A stretch of 64,000 bases of DNA from Paenarthrobacter sp. JL.01a (GCF_025452095.1 NZ_CP104877.1:930001-994000); one strand, 5' to 3'. Positions 1 through 8,575 are shown, numbered from the stretch's first letter. Notes: generated by a model not told the origin, from the sequence alone. Numbers and translations: made by a program.

Positions 1-312
1 GCGCCGCGCAGGGTTTTCGCCGATGTTGTACAGGGTGAGGTCGTAGCCAGCTTCGAGGAGTGCTGCCGAGGCTCCCTCGACCACCGCTGAATAGAACCAG
101 CGGTGGACCGAGGGAACCACAAGGCCAACGTTGTGCGTACGGCCGGACGCCAGGCTTGAGGCGTGGTAAGACAACACAAAACCAAGTTCGGCGGCCGCGG
201 CGCGTGCGCGCTCCCGGCTGGCGGGGGAGACATGCCCTTTGCCGCTCAAGGCCCGCGACACCGTAGCGACGGAAAGCCCTGCGTGCTCGGCCACGTCCTT
301 GATGCCGGTCAT
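1..312 (-). CDS. LacI-family transcriptional regulator, N-terminal part (cut by window edge)
   Basis: The visible 104 codons begin with a LacI-type helix-turn-helix (IKDVAEHAGLSVATVSRALS, residues 3-22), followed by the hinge and the start of the periplasmic-binding-like sensor domain (VGLVVPSVHRWFYSAVVEGA). The ATG at 312 has AAGGAG about 4 bases upstream. The rest of the gene lies beyond base 1. It follows the alpha-glucosidase gene on the same strand after 19 bases, so the two are probably cotranscribed and this protein probably represses the unit through the two operators near 2.1 kb. The effector sugar is inferred to be an alpha-glucoside and is not shown by the sequence. Confidence 0.93.
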   Translation of the reverse strand, partial: MTGIKDVAEHAGLSVATVSRALSGKGHVSPASRERARAAAAELGFVLSYHASSLASGRTHNVGLVVPSVHRWFYSAVVEGASAALLEAGYDLTLYNIGENPARR

Positions 313-331
313 GCTGCTCCTTGGTGGGAAA

Positions 332-2059
332 TTAGCTGGCTGAAAGCCAGATTGTCTCCCCCGAGCCTAGTGGATGCGTGGCTTCGGCCGCGGAGCTGCG
401 CAGGATGACCTCGCCCGCTGGCAACGGAAGGGATTCCGCCCCGACGTTCATGACAACCAGGGTGTTTCCATTCAGATACGCGAGGGTGGATTCCGTGCAG
501 TAGTCCTCCACCCAGGCGAGCGACCCTGCGCCCAGCCGCAGCCGCGCCCGTTCGGCAAGCAGCGCGCGGTACAGGTTAAGGTGCGACGCCGGATCGGACT
601 CCTGCTGGTCCCTCGCCAACGTGGGCCAAGACTCGGGTTGCGGGAGCCAGGGATCCTGTCCGTGCCCGAATCCCGCGTGGGGTTCAGCTGAACGCCAGGG
701 CAGCGGCACGCGGCAGCCGTCGCGCCCGATCCTGGCCCCGCCGGTGCGGACGAAGGTGGGGTCCTGGCGCATGCTTCCCGGGATGCTCGTGGAGTCGGGC
801 AGGCCGAGCTCTTCGCCTTGGTAGAGGTACGCCCCGCCCGGCAGGCCGAGCATGAACGCGGTTGCCGCGGCAGCCCGGCGTCGTCCGAGTTCTTCATTGG
901 GCTGTTCGTCGTCCGGGCCGATACCGTCGCCGTCACGGGGGCCCGGGCCGTCGTAACCGAAGCGCGAGACGTGGCGGACGACGTCGTGGTTGGACAGGAC
1001 CCAGGTGCTCGGGGCGCCTACGGCGTCCAGGGAAATCAACGAGTCCGTGATGATGTGGCGCAGGCGGTTGAGGTCCAGGCCGGCGTGGAGGTAGGGGAAG
1101 TTGAAGGCCTGGTGCATTTCATCAGGGCGGACCCATTGGGCAAGACGGGGCAGCGGATCCACGTTGGCCTCGGCGCACAGGATGCGGTCCGGGCCGTACT
1201 CCTCCAGGATGGAACGCCAGCGACGGTAAATGTCATGCAGGGCCCGCTGGCCAAACATGGGAGCGTCCTGGCCGGGGAAGCCTTCCGAGCTGTTTCCGTC
1301 GGGCCGCCCGCCCCAGTTTGGCAGGCCGGGGGCCTTGACCAACGCGTGGGCCACGTCGACGCGGAAACCGGAAATCCCACGGTCCAGCCAGAAGCGGAGG
1401 ACGCGTTCGAACTCCGCGTGAACCGCTGGGTTGTCCCAGTTGAAGTCCGGCTGCGAGGAATCGAAGAGGTGGAGGTACCACTGCCCTGCCCGACCGTCCG
1501 ACTCGATGACCCGGGTCCAGGCCGGTCCGCCGAAGTGCGACTGCCAGTTGTTGGGTGGTTCGTTGCCGTCCGGTCCAAGTCCGTCCCGGAAAATGAAGAC
1601 TTCGCGCTCGGGGCTGTGCGGCCCCGCTGCCAAAGCGGCCTGAAAAGCGACGTGCTGGTCCGAGCAGTGGTTGGGGACGATGTCGGCAATCACCCGGAGA
1701 TTGAGCCGGTTGGCTTCGGCAATCAGGGCATCGAAGTCTGTCAGCGTTCCGAACAGGGGATCGACGTCGCAATAGTCGCTGACGTCGTACCCGGCGTCAC
1801 GCTGAGGCGAGCGGTAGAACGGCGACAACCATACGGCGTCGACTCCCAGGCCTGCCAGCTGCGCGAGCTCGGCGGTGATGCCCGCAAGGTCGCCGATGCC
1901 ATCGCCATTGAAGTCCCGGAAGGACCGCGGATAGATCTGGTAAATGACGGCGGAACGCCACCAACCGTGGGCCGTGGAGGCATCGTGGATGGGGGTGATT
2001 TGCGTAAACGCTGCAGGGGGCTCGACGGCGGAATCCTGGAGCAGAGAATCAACGGACAT
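332..2059 (-). CDS. GH13 alpha-glucosidase (oligo-1,6-glucosidase type)
   Basis: 575 residues. The protein has the GH13 TIM-barrel signatures in order: region I DIVPNH (residues 126-131), nucleophile D235 in GFRVDVAH, acid/base E297 in ILCAEANV, and transition-state D359 in LSNHD. QIYPRSF near residue 41 and the GDGIGDL motif are typical of cytoplasmic alpha-glucosidases that hydrolyse short alpha-linked glucosides such as maltose, isomaltose or sucrose; the exact linkage cannot be read from the sequence. There is no signal peptide. I chose the ATG at 2059; the open frame continues upstream, but that part lies in the operator region and is not family-like. The LacI gene follows 19 bases after the stop. 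Confidence 0.93.
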   Translation of the reverse strand: MSVDSLLQDSAVEPPAAFTQITPIHDASTAHGWWRSAVIYQIYPRSFRDFNGDGIGDLAGITAELAQLAGLGVDAVWLSPFYRSPQRDAGYDVSDYCDVDPLFGTLTDFDALIAEANRLNLRVIADIVPNHCSDQHVAFQAALAAGPHSPEREVFIFRDGLGPDGNEPPNNWQSHFGGPAWTRVIESDGRAGQWYLHLFDSSQPDFNWDNPAVHAEFERVLRFWLDRGISGFRVDVAHALVKAPGLPNWGGRPDGNSSEGFPGQDAPMFGQRALHDIYRRWRSILEEYGPDRILCAEANVDPLPRLAQWVRPDEMHQAFNFPYLHAGLDLNRLRHIITDSLISLDAVGAPSTWVLSNHDVVRHVSRFGYDGPGPRDGDGIGPDDEQPNEELGRRRAAAATAFMLGLPGGAYLYQGEELGLPDSTSIPGSMRQDPTFVRTGGARIGRDGCRVPLPWRSAEPHAGFGHGQDPWLPQPESWPTLARDQQESDPASHLNLYRALLAERARLRLGAGSLAWVEDYCTESTLAYLNGNTLVVMNVGAESLPLPAGEVILRSSAAEATHPLGSGETIWLSAS

Positions 2060-2089
2060 GGAGTCATCGTAGAAGAGGATCACCAAAAT

Positions 2090-2103
2090 TGTAAACGTTT
2101 CCA
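2090..2103. promoter_or_regulatory. LacI-type operator upstream of the alpha-glucosidase gene (proximal copy)
   Basis: TGTAAACGTTTCCA has the AAACGTTT core typical of LacI/GalR operators, 31 bases upstream of the GH13 start. A second copy lies 87 bp further upstream. The likely ligand is the LacI protein encoded just downstream of the GH13 gene; that pairing is inference. Confidence 0.65.
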
Positions 2104-2176
2104 GTGCTGAGGATGCTGTTATTACAAGCCCTAAGCCATGCACGCCGTATTGCGTGCAGCGTGACAGTCGAACTGT

Positions 2177-2190
2177 TGGAAACGTTTGCA
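2177..2190. promoter_or_regulatory. LacI-type operator upstream of the alpha-glucosidase gene (distal copy)
   Basis: TGGAAACGTTTGCA shares the core AAACGTTT with the copy at 2090. The centres are 87 bp apart, a distance compatible with looping by a LacI tetramer or binding by two dimers. This is pattern evidence only. The site is also about 105 bases upstream of the FAD-oxidase gene on the other strand, so it may affect both genes. Confidence 0.6.
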
Positions 2191-2293
2191 GATGCGGCCC
2201 TGAAAGCATCCGCGATGCTCTGGCTAGACTGGCCTGACGACTGCGAAGACTGCCGGTTTGGCGTGTCCGCGGTGCTCATGTGGAGGGAATGTC

Positions 2294-3754
2294 TTGTCGG
2301 ACGAAACGGCCATCGCCGGAACATCAGCAGAAAGCATCAGAAGCCGCACCATGGGTGAGGCAAAAGCCGGGGTGTCCCCGGCTGGAGCGGCTTTCCTGGA
2401 CCAGTTAGCCAGCGGGCTTGCGGCCAAGCAGGTAGCCCGGGACGAAGAAACACTGACGGTTTACTCGATCGATCAGGGGCCAATGGTGGAGCGGCACCTT
2501 CCGCTCGCCGTCGTGTGGGCAGAATCGGTGGCGGATGTGCAGCACGTGGTCCGCAGCTGTGCCGCGCATCAGGTGCCGATCGTCGCGCGCGGCGCCGGAA
2601 CGGGGGTCTCGGGAGGAGCGCACGCCACCGAAGGCTGCATCGTCCTGAGCCTGGAGCGGATGAACCGCATCCTGGACCTCAACCCCGACGACGAGACCGC
2701 CGTCGTCGAACCCGGCGTCATCAACGCCGACCTGAACGCCGCCGCCGCCGAATACGGCCTGATGTACGCGCCCGACCCGGCAAGTTACAAGATGTCCACC
2801 ATTGGCGGCAACGTAGCCACCAACGCCGGAGGGCTCCGCTGCGCCAAATACGGGGTGACACGCGACTCGGTGTTGGCGCTCGACGTCGTCATGGCGGATG
2901 GGTCGCTCATGCGTACCGGACACCAGACCTTCAAGGGCGTGGCCGGCTACGACCTCACGGCGCTGCTGGTGGGATCGGAGGGAACCCTGGGCATCGTGGT
3001 GGGGGTGACCGTCCGACTGAAATACCTGCCACGGGAGGTGCACACCATCGCGGCGTTCTACCAGGACTTCCGCAGCGCTGCCGCGGGCGTCCTGGCTGTG
3101 GGCAAGGCGCGCGTGCAGCCCGCCATCATGGAGCTGCTGGACAACGGAACACTGGTCCAGCTCGATGAACTCCACGGAGGGGATCTGCAGAAGCGCGGGA
3201 AATCGTTGCTCCTGATCCAAACCGACGGTTTCGGTGCGGCTGCAGAGGCCGACGTCGTCCGGCAGGTTCTCGCCGCAGGCGGCGCCACTGTGACCACGGA
3301 AGCCAGCGCCGAGGCCGAAATGCTGGTGGAGCTGCGCCGCAACAGCCGCGGCGTGGAAGTGGACGACGAGTTCAGGGTGGGGGAGGATATTGCGGTTCCG
3401 CGGTCGCGCCTGGTGGACTTCGTAGCCTCGCTCGAGGCAATGGCCAAGCGCTTCGAGGTCAACCTCAAAGTGGTGGCCCACGCCGGCGACGGTAACCTGC
3501 ACCCAACGTTCTGGATGGACCGGGTGGATCCCGCAACAGACGCCGATGCCTTGGTGCGACTCAATGCTGCCCTGGACGAATCGATCCGTGTGGGCCTGGA
3601 AATGGGCGGCACCATCACCGGTGAGCACGGGGTAGGACAGTACAAGCTGCGGTGGCTTGGACTGGAGCAGCCTGAGCCGGTGCGTGAGCTGCAGCGCAGG
3701 ATCAAGGAGCTGTTTGATCCGCAGGGGATCCTGAATCCGGGGAAGGCCATCTAG
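2294..3754 (+). CDS. FAD-linked oxidase, GlcD / D-lactate dehydrogenase type
   Basis: 486 residues. The N-terminal FAD-binding type 4 domain holds the pyrophosphate-binding stretch IVARGAGTGVSGGAH and the GGNVATNAGG motif. The C-terminal FAD-oxidase domain ends with GEHGVGQYK and a FDPQGILNPGK tail. This is the layout of GlcD and of D-2-hydroxyacid dehydrogenases such as D-lactate or D-2-hydroxyglutarate dehydrogenase, which pass electrons to quinone or another acceptor. The substrate cannot be decided from sequence. I chose the TTG at 2294 because GGAGGG sits 6 bases before it; the longer frame from 2258 has no comparable ribosome site. No GlcE or GlcF partner is adjacent, which favours a single-subunit enzyme. 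Confidence 0.9.
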   Translation: MSDETAIAGTSAESIRSRTMGEAKAGVSPAGAAFLDQLASGLAAKQVARDEETLTVYSIDQGPMVERHLPLAVVWAESVADVQHVVRSCAAHQVPIVARGAGTGVSGGAHATEGCIVLSLERMNRILDLNPDDETAVVEPGVINADLNAAAAEYGLMYAPDPASYKMSTIGGNVATNAGGLRCAKYGVTRDSVLALDVVMADGSLMRTGHQTFKGVAGYDLTALLVGSEGTLGIVVGVTVRLKYLPREVHTIAAFYQDFRSAAAGVLAVGKARVQPAIMELLDNGTLVQLDELHGGDLQKRGKSLLLIQTDGFGAAAEADVVRQVLAAGGATVTTEASAEAEMLVELRRNSRGVEVDDEFRVGEDIAVPRSRLVDFVASLEAMAKRFEVNLKVVAHAGDGNLHPTFWMDRVDPATDADALVRLNAALDESIRVGLEMGGTITGEHGVGQYKLRWLGLEQPEPVRELQRRIKELFDPQGILNPGKAI

Positions 3755-3830
3755 CGTCAGACGCTGCGCGGGAGTTTCAGAACTTTCCGAAGGTGTGAAA
3801 CCTTTTGCCGGCTCCCGGACAATACAGGGC

Positions 3831-4412
3831 ATGGGGAACAATGAGGCCGGGGATTTCCGGCTGTGGCAGGAAAGCCTGAGGGGCGACGGTGCCTCCTTCG
3901 GACTGCTGTTCGATCGGCACCGGGACCGGATCTTCCGCCACGCTTACCGGCTGGCGGCGGACCGGACCGAAGCCGAAGACATCATGTCCACGGCATTTCT
4001 TGAACTGTGGCGGTGCAGGGCCAAAGTTCGGCTGGTCGAGGGATCGGTGCTTCCGTGGCTGCTGGTAACAACCACGAATATCGCCCGGAACAGCAAGAGG
4101 GCCATGTTCCGTTACAGGAAATTGCTCGACTCCCTGCCGAGATTCGAAGCGGCGAGTACGGCCTCGGATGAGTTCGTGCTCCAAAAGGAGATGGACCAGG
4201 ACGCTGCGCGGGCACTGGGCACGCTCAACAATCTTGACCTGCAGCTCGTGAGCCTGGTCATCTTCGAGGATTACACCATCGCCGAGGCCGCGAAAGTGTT
4301 GGACCTGACGCCCGCGGCCGCCAAAACCCGGATGCACCGTGCGCGTCAAAGGATGAAAGCGGCATGGGGCACGTTTCAGTCAGCACCTGCATTGGAAGGC
4401 GACCGATCATGA
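3831..4412 (+). CDS. ECF-type RNA polymerase sigma factor
   Basis: 193 residues from the ATG at 3831; a GTG at 3795 would add 12 residues and neither start has a good ribosome site. Sigma-70 region 2 is seen at ASFGLLFDRHRDRIFRHAYR and the following AEDIMSTAFLELWR. Region 4 is seen at the C-terminus (LDLQLVSLVIFEDYTIAEAA, then LTPAAAKTRMHRARQRM). There is no region 1.1 or 3, as expected for the extracytoplasmic-function class. The stop overlaps the next start by 4 bases (4409-4412), so the two proteins are translationally coupled and the partner is the natural candidate regulator. Confidence 0.92.
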   Translation: MGNNEAGDFRLWQESLRGDGASFGLLFDRHRDRIFRHAYRLAADRTEAEDIMSTAFLELWRCRAKVRLVEGSVLPWLLVTTTNIARNSKRAMFRYRKLLDSLPRFEAASTASDEFVLQKEMDQDAARALGTLNNLDLQLVSLVIFEDYTIAEAAKVLDLTPAAAKTRMHRARQRMKAAWGTFQSAPALEGDRS

Positions 4413-5233
4413 GCCAGTTACAGCCGGATGAATTGTTGAGCAGGGCCCTGCGCTCAGAGCTGGTCGCACGGGTTCACAAGGCCTCCCCGTCCCGAAAACG
4501 CAAGCACATGCGGCTTTGGTTGGGAGCAGGCTGCGTGGTGGGCGTCGGGCTCTTGGGCGGTGTAGGCGCAGCGGCGGCAGGATATTTCGTGATGCCGGGG
4601 AGCCAGCAAGTGACGTCCCTCTCCGCGCCCGTCTCGGGGAGCTATGAAGGAACAGCCACCGTCGACCTCGGCGAACCGCCTGCCGGCACCACAGGTATTC
4701 AAATGGAGCTCACGTGCCTTTCACCTGGATTCCTCAAGATCGGCGACGGGGGAGCTGGCCTTGGCTGCACCAGCGAGGACCTTGTCCGGGGCCCCTACAC
4801 CTCCCGGGGAATCAGCCCGCTCATACCTGGCCGGACGAGCCTGACGATTTCCACTGGCTCCAACACGCGCTGGAAGATCACTGCAAAGTACGTCAATCAG
4901 GAAACAACTGAATGGGCCGTTAACGATGATGGAAAGACCTACGGGATGGAGAACGAAAAAGGGGCGCCGGACCTGATCGCTGTGATTGCGACCAATGAAA
5001 CGCGGGGCTACGTGTACAGAACGGATCTGGAAGAGGCGGACGGGACGGCTGCGATGAAGACCTTCAGGAGCCCTGCCGATGCTTTGGCTTGGCAGGAGGC
5101 ACGGGCGGGGAAGTCCGTGGCGATTCCCGTGTATGACGTCAACGGCAAGAAAGTGGTGGGGGAGTTCGTCATCGGCGGTGGGATCGCCGTTGAACAGCTC
5201 ACGGTTCCTGTTCCTTCTGCTGGCATGCAGTGA
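4409..5233 (+). CDS. Single-pass membrane protein coupled to the ECF sigma factor
   Basis: 274 residues. A short charged cytoplasmic segment (about 1-34, ending SPSRKRKHMR) precedes one membrane helix (about 35-60) and a roughly 210-residue extracytoplasmic part with two cysteines (LTCLSP and GLGCTS) and no domain I recognise. The position, ATGA-overlapped with the sigma gene, is where anti-sigma factors normally sit. However, the cytoplasmic part is short and I see no zinc-binding anti-sigma HxxxCxxC motif. It may be an unusual anti-sigma factor or simply a cotranscribed envelope protein. Confidence 0.8.
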   Translation: MSQLQPDELLSRALRSELVARVHKASPSRKRKHMRLWLGAGCVVGVGLLGGVGAAAAGYFVMPGSQQVTSLSAPVSGSYEGTATVDLGEPPAGTTGIQMELTCLSPGFLKIGDGGAGLGCTSEDLVRGPYTSRGISPLIPGRTSLTISTGSNTRWKITAKYVNQETTEWAVNDDGKTYGMENEKGAPDLIAVIATNETRGYVYRTDLEEADGTAAMKTFRSPADALAWQEARAGKSVAIPVYDVNGKKVVGEFVIGGGIAVEQLTVPVPSAGMQ

Positions 5234-5362
5234 CCCGCGGGCGAGGGGCACTCCAGCACTGATTCTCAGTGGTATCCCAAGCTTACTCGCGGTCGAGTGA
5301 ACGTCAGGTTGACCTCGCGCAATAACGCGGATTTACATCCAAGCGATCAACCCATACTCTTG

Positions 5363-5376
5363 TTTGGTATACCAAA
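5363..5376. promoter_or_regulatory. Perfect palindrome TTTGGTATACCAAA, candidate GntR operator of the MFS gene
   Basis: This 14-bp perfect palindrome ends 20 bases upstream of the GTG start of the MFS transporter. Near copies occur at 14564-14579 and 14627-14640, next to a GntR/FCD regulator gene. Symmetric sites with a central GTATAC-like core are known for this regulator family. Binding by the 16.2 kb GntR protein is inference. Confidence 0.65.
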
Positions 5377-5396
5377 GAGGCTATGAGGAGATCGAC

Positions 5397-6758
5397 GTGT
5401 CAGAACAGCGCCGGGCGGTGCCCCAATCTTCGGGACGTCGCTCCCACGTCCCTACGGCTCTGGTGTTGCTCGCCTTGGTGCTGGTGTCTGTCAATCTCCG
5501 TCCCGCCATCACCACAGTCGCGGGCGTCATGGCGCAGGTGCCCGGCGCGTTCGGCCTGGATCCGGCTCTGCTGCCCCTGTTAGGCACGCTCCCTGTGTTG
5601 GCCTTCGGAGTGTCCGGGCCGATCGGGCCGTGGTTGGCCCGACGCCTCGGGACAGGCCGGGCCGTCGCCGTCGCGCTTTTGGTATTGGCGGCAGCATTGA
5701 TCATCCGCTCGACCGTACCTGCACTCCTGTTGCCCGGGACCTTCCTGGCCGGCATGGCGATCATGACCGCCAGCGTGCTGGTGCCCCAGATCGTCAAAGC
5801 CAACCGCGGCACAGGATGGTGGACGGGGCTGTGCACCATGGGATTCGGTCTTGGCGCTGCGCTCGGTGCGGGCCTGGTCCAACCCCTGGAACTGACCTTC
5901 GGCGGCAATCTTGCTTCAGCCCTGGCGGTGTGGGCGGTACCGGCCCTCATCGGTGCGTTCCTGATCCACCGCTCTGGAGGGCGTCCGACGGCGGCACTCG
6001 CCTCGTCCGCCTCCGTCACCACGGCGGTCGGTGCCACGGCGGTCGGCGCCACCGCGGTCGGCGCGCCAGGAGCGCCGTCGGACGTCCCGCCGTCGGACGT
6101 TAGCGCTCCGCTCAGAAGGCAACGCACCGCGTGGGCCGTGACGGCCTTCTTTGGCCTCCAGGCCATGCTGTACTTCGCCATCACATCCTGGTTGGCTGTC
6201 TACCTGGTGTCCCGTGGCCTTGGCCCTGCCGATGCCGCTGCGCTCCTTGCCTGGTTCAGCCTCGCCGGACTCCCGGCCAGCCTGCTGGCTCCCGTCCTGG
6301 CCAGCCGGCCTGCAATCCTTCGGATCCTGGCGCCGGGGCTGGGACTCTCGGTGGCTGCGGCACTGCTGGGTGTTCTGGCGGCGCCTGCGGAGCTTCAGTT
6401 CCTGGCAGTGGGGATCCTGGGGGTTGTGCAAAGCGCCGGGTTCGGACTCGGCATGGCGTTGATGGTGATTCGATCAGCCGGACCGGAGTCGGCCGGGAAA
6501 CTGTCCGCCATGAGCCAAGGGTTTGGCTTCGCGCTGGCCTCGTTGGGTCCGTTGCTGGCGGGGCTGCTGCACGAGATCACCGGAGGCTGGGAGGTAACCT
6601 TCTGCGTGCTGGCCGCGGAAGCGGTGGTGCTCGCCGTCGCCGGTTTCTTCGCCATCCGCGGGCCTTTGGTGAGCGTCGGTCCCGGGACTGTCAGAGGGCA
6701 ATCCAGCGGCGTATCCTCGCGGTATGAGCAACTCATCATCGACGAACCAGCCAAGTAG
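5397..6758 (+). CDS. MFS transporter, CynX/NimT (cyanate permease-like) family
   Basis: 453 residues with about 12 hydrophobic helices. The opening segment ALVLVSVNLRPAITTVAGVM is typical of the CynX/NimT/YeaN group, whose known members move cyanate, 2-nitroimidazole or other small compounds. I chose the GTG at 5397 because GAGGAG precedes it by 6-7 bases. The central cytoplasmic loop between helices 6 and 7 (residues about 209-235) carries a TAVGA repeat encoded by 15-bp tandem copies. The 3' end overlaps the PPOX gene by 35 bases, suggesting one transcript. The palindrome at 5363 ties the unit to the GntR locus at 14.6 kb. The substrate is unknown. Confidence 0.9.
   Translation: MSEQRRAVPQSSGRRSHVPTALVLLALVLVSVNLRPAITTVAGVMAQVPGAFGLDPALLPLLGTLPVLAFGVSGPIGPWLARRLGTGRAVAVALLVLAAALIIRSTVPALLLPGTFLAGMAIMTASVLVPQIVKANRGTGWWTGLCTMGFGLGAALGAGLVQPLELTFGGNLASALAVWAVPALIGAFLIHRSGGRPTAALASSASVTTAVGATAVGATAVGAPGAPSDVPPSDVSAPLRRQRTAWAVTAFFGLQAMLYFAITSWLAVYLVSRGLGPADAAALLAWFSLAGLPASLLAPVLASRPAILRILAPGLGLSVAAALLGVLAAPAELQFLAVGILGVVQSAGFGLGMALMVIRSAGPESAGKLSAMSQGFGFALASLGPLLAGLLHEITGGWEVTFCVLAAEAVVLAVAGFFAIRGPLVSVGPGTVRGQSSGVSSRYEQLIIDEPAK
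6021..6100 (+). repeat. 15-bp in-frame tandem repeats inside the MFS gene
   Basis: Three 15-bp units (6021-6035, 6036-6050, 6051-6065) of ACGGCGGTCGGTGCC or close variants encode TAVGA three times. They are followed by two copies of GCCGTCGGACGT (6074-6085 and 6089-6100), also spaced 15 bp. They lie in the large cytoplasmic loop, where length change is tolerated. Copy number could vary between strains. Confidence 0.8.
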
Positions 6759-7209
6759 CCCGGCAACGGAAATCCTTGAAACCAACGAATGCTGGGAACT
6801 GCTCCGCGGCGTTTCGGTGGGCCGGCTGGCCGTGGTGGTGGACCACCAGCCGGACATTTTTCCCGTGAATTACAAGGTGGACCACGGCACCATGGTGTTC
6901 CGGACAGGAGAAGGCACCAAGCTGCACGCGGCACTCAGCGATACCCCTGTCGCCATCGAGGCCGACGGCGTGAATCCTGAAACCGGAGTGGCCTGGAGCG
7001 TAGTCGTCAAGGGACAAGCCACCGCTGTGAGCCTGACGCAGGAAGTGCTGGATACCATCGGCCTCCTGCTTTTCCCTTGGGAGGCGGGCCAGAAGGACCA
7101 GTTCATCAGGATCATTCCCTCTTCCGTGACCGGACGCCGGTTCACGGTGACGCCGCCGGATACGTGGTGGACCCCGATGGATAAAGCACCCACGGCGCGG
7201 AGCGAGTAG
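6724..7209 (+). CDS. Pyridoxamine 5'-phosphate oxidase (PPOX) family flavin-binding protein
   Basis: 161 residues with a split-barrel flavin-binding fold of the type annotated as PPOX or nitroimidazole-resistance-like. Recognisable elements are CWELLRGVSVGRLAVVVDHQ, then PDIFPVNYKVDHGTMVFRTG and the segment FIRIIPSSVTGRRF. Such proteins bind FMN, F420 or haem; which one cannot be told here. The ATG at 6724 lies inside the end of the MFS gene (35-base overlap), so the two are probably cotranslated. NimT transporters and Nim-like flavoproteins both deal with nitro compounds in other bacteria, so the pairing is suggestive. A shared substrate is inference. Confidence 0.85.
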   Translation: MSNSSSTNQPSSPATEILETNECWELLRGVSVGRLAVVVDHQPDIFPVNYKVDHGTMVFRTGEGTKLHAALSDTPVAIEADGVNPETGVAWSVVVKGQATAVSLTQEVLDTIGLLLFPWEAGQKDQFIRIIPSSVTGRRFTVTPPDTWWTPMDKAPTARSE

Positions 7210-7222
7210 GCCGGGCAGCAAA

Positions 7223-7285
7223 GAACCCGCCCTTACGCGGAGCCCTCACCGTACGACGGCCAGAGCTCCGTGCAAGAGCGGGTTC
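7223..7285. terminator. Bidirectional terminator-like stem between convergent genes
   Basis: GAACCCGC (7223-7230) pairs with GCGGGTTC (7278-7285), and inside it CGGAGC (7238-7243) pairs with GCTCCG (7265-7270). It lies between the stops of the PPOX gene and the convergent deaminase gene. There is no clear T tract. Confidence 0.55.
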
Positions 7286-7293
7286 GGCAACAG

Positions 7294-8538
7294 CTAAACG
7301 AGTTCCAGCTGGTCCGCCACAACGCGACCGGCATGAATGACCGTGCGGTCCTTGCCCCGGTCCATCACCGTGGAGGCCACGGTTTCGCCGTCCACCAGGA
7401 GCAGCTCCGCGGGATCGCCGACCTCGACGCCGGGACGGTGGGCGGTGTCCTTCAGCCTGGTCGCGCCGGGGTCCAGAATGCTGGCACCACCAATGGTGGC
7501 GATGGCCAGGCAGTGCTCAATCAGCTCGTCCTTCCGGAACCCATGGGTGAAGGCGAGCTGCCAGGTCCGGTCCAGCATGTCAGTGTTGCCATAGGGGGAC
7601 CAGTAGTCGCGCTGGCCGTCCTCGCCCAGACCCAGACGGACCCCGGCCTCGGTCAGCAGAGGAATCGGCAGCTGACCGGCGGCAGCGGGTGCAACCGAAG
7701 CCAGGGAGACGTCAAGCTCCGCGAAGGCGTCAATCAGCCTGCGGGTGGTGGCCTCATTAACACTGCCCAGTTGGTAGGCGTGGGACATGGTCACCTGGCC
7801 CTGCATGCCCAAAGCGCGGGTGCGCTCCAGTACCAGATCGGTGCTGAAGACACCCAGTTCACCAGGTTCGTGGAGGTGGATATCGATGGGAACCTGGTAT
7901 TTTTCCGCCAGGCCGAACACGATGTCCAGATGCCTGGCCGGATCCCGGTCCACACTGCAAGGATCAATTCCGCCCATCACGTTGGCCCCGGCTTTCAGGG
8001 CTTCTTCCATGAGTTCCACGGTGCCCTCCTCCAGCAACAGGCCAGCCTGCGGGAAGGCAATGATGTCCACGGACGCCTGCGCCGCGAACTTCTCCTTGGC
8101 GGCAGCAACGGCGTCGAAACGCTCAAGACGGCAGTCCACGTCGACCTGGGCGTAGGAACGCACCCGGGTGGTGCCCCGCGCGATCATCCGTCCCAGGGTG
8201 TCGTTCACCCGGTCCTGCAAGGGCACCTCGGCGTTGCGCCAGTTCTGCCTGTCGTTCATCATCATGGTCCACACACCCGGGCCGCCGGTGTGCTCACGGA
8301 ACGGCAAGCCGATCCGGGTGGAATCCAAGTGGACGTGCACGTCGGAGAAGGACGGCAGCAGCAAACGCCCACGGCCTTCCACTACGCTCACGTCACCTGG
8401 AATGACGCGTGACGGGTCATGCGGTTCGACGGCGGTGATCTTGCCGCCCGATTCGGCGTCGCCCGCTTCGCCTGCGGCGAGGGTGACGTCGCTGAGGGCC
8501 TGCCCCCAGGGGCGGACGGCACGGATCAGGGTATTCAA
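7294..8538 (-). CDS. CodA-like amidohydrolase (cytosine/isocytosine-deaminase subgroup)
   Basis: 414 residues. It has the metal ligands of the CodA group: HxH at about H68/H70 (FSDVHVHLDS), HLHEPGE with histidine and catalytic glutamate, TMSHAYQL with the strand-6 histidine, and GEDGQRDYWSPYGNTDML for the strand-8 aspartate. Enzymes of this family deaminate or hydrolyse cytosine, isocytosine, creatinine and related N-heterocycles in the cytoplasm. The TTG at 8538 is preferred because AAGGAG lies about 6 bases upstream; the ATG at 8565 has none. It is the last gene of the ABC transporter operon, so it probably processes the imported compound. The substrate is unknown. Confidence 0.88.
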   Translation of the reverse strand: MNTLIRAVRPWGQALSDVTLAAGEAGDAESGGKITAVEPHDPSRVIPGDVSVVEGRGRLLLPSFSDVHVHLDSTRIGLPFREHTGGPGVWTMMMNDRQNWRNAEVPLQDRVNDTLGRMIARGTTRVRSYAQVDVDCRLERFDAVAAAKEKFAAQASVDIIAFPQAGLLLEEGTVELMEEALKAGANVMGGIDPCSVDRDPARHLDIVFGLAEKYQVPIDIHLHEPGELGVFSTDLVLERTRALGMQGQVTMSHAYQLGSVNEATTRRLIDAFAELDVSLASVAPAAAGQLPIPLLTEAGVRLGLGEDGQRDYWSPYGNTDMLDRTWQLAFTHGFRKDELIEHCLAIATIGGASILDPGATRLKDTAHRPGVEVGDPAELLLVDGETVASTVMDRGKDRTVIHAGRVVADQLELV

Positions 8539-8575
8539 TGGTTGCTCCTTCGGTTGTGAATCCATTGACTGCCGG

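Noticed and set aside
818..2110. Long open frame on the plus strand opposite the alpha-glucosidase gene
   Set aside because: It is antisense to a gene with clear GH13 motifs, has no recognisable domain, and such frames are common opposite high-GC genes.
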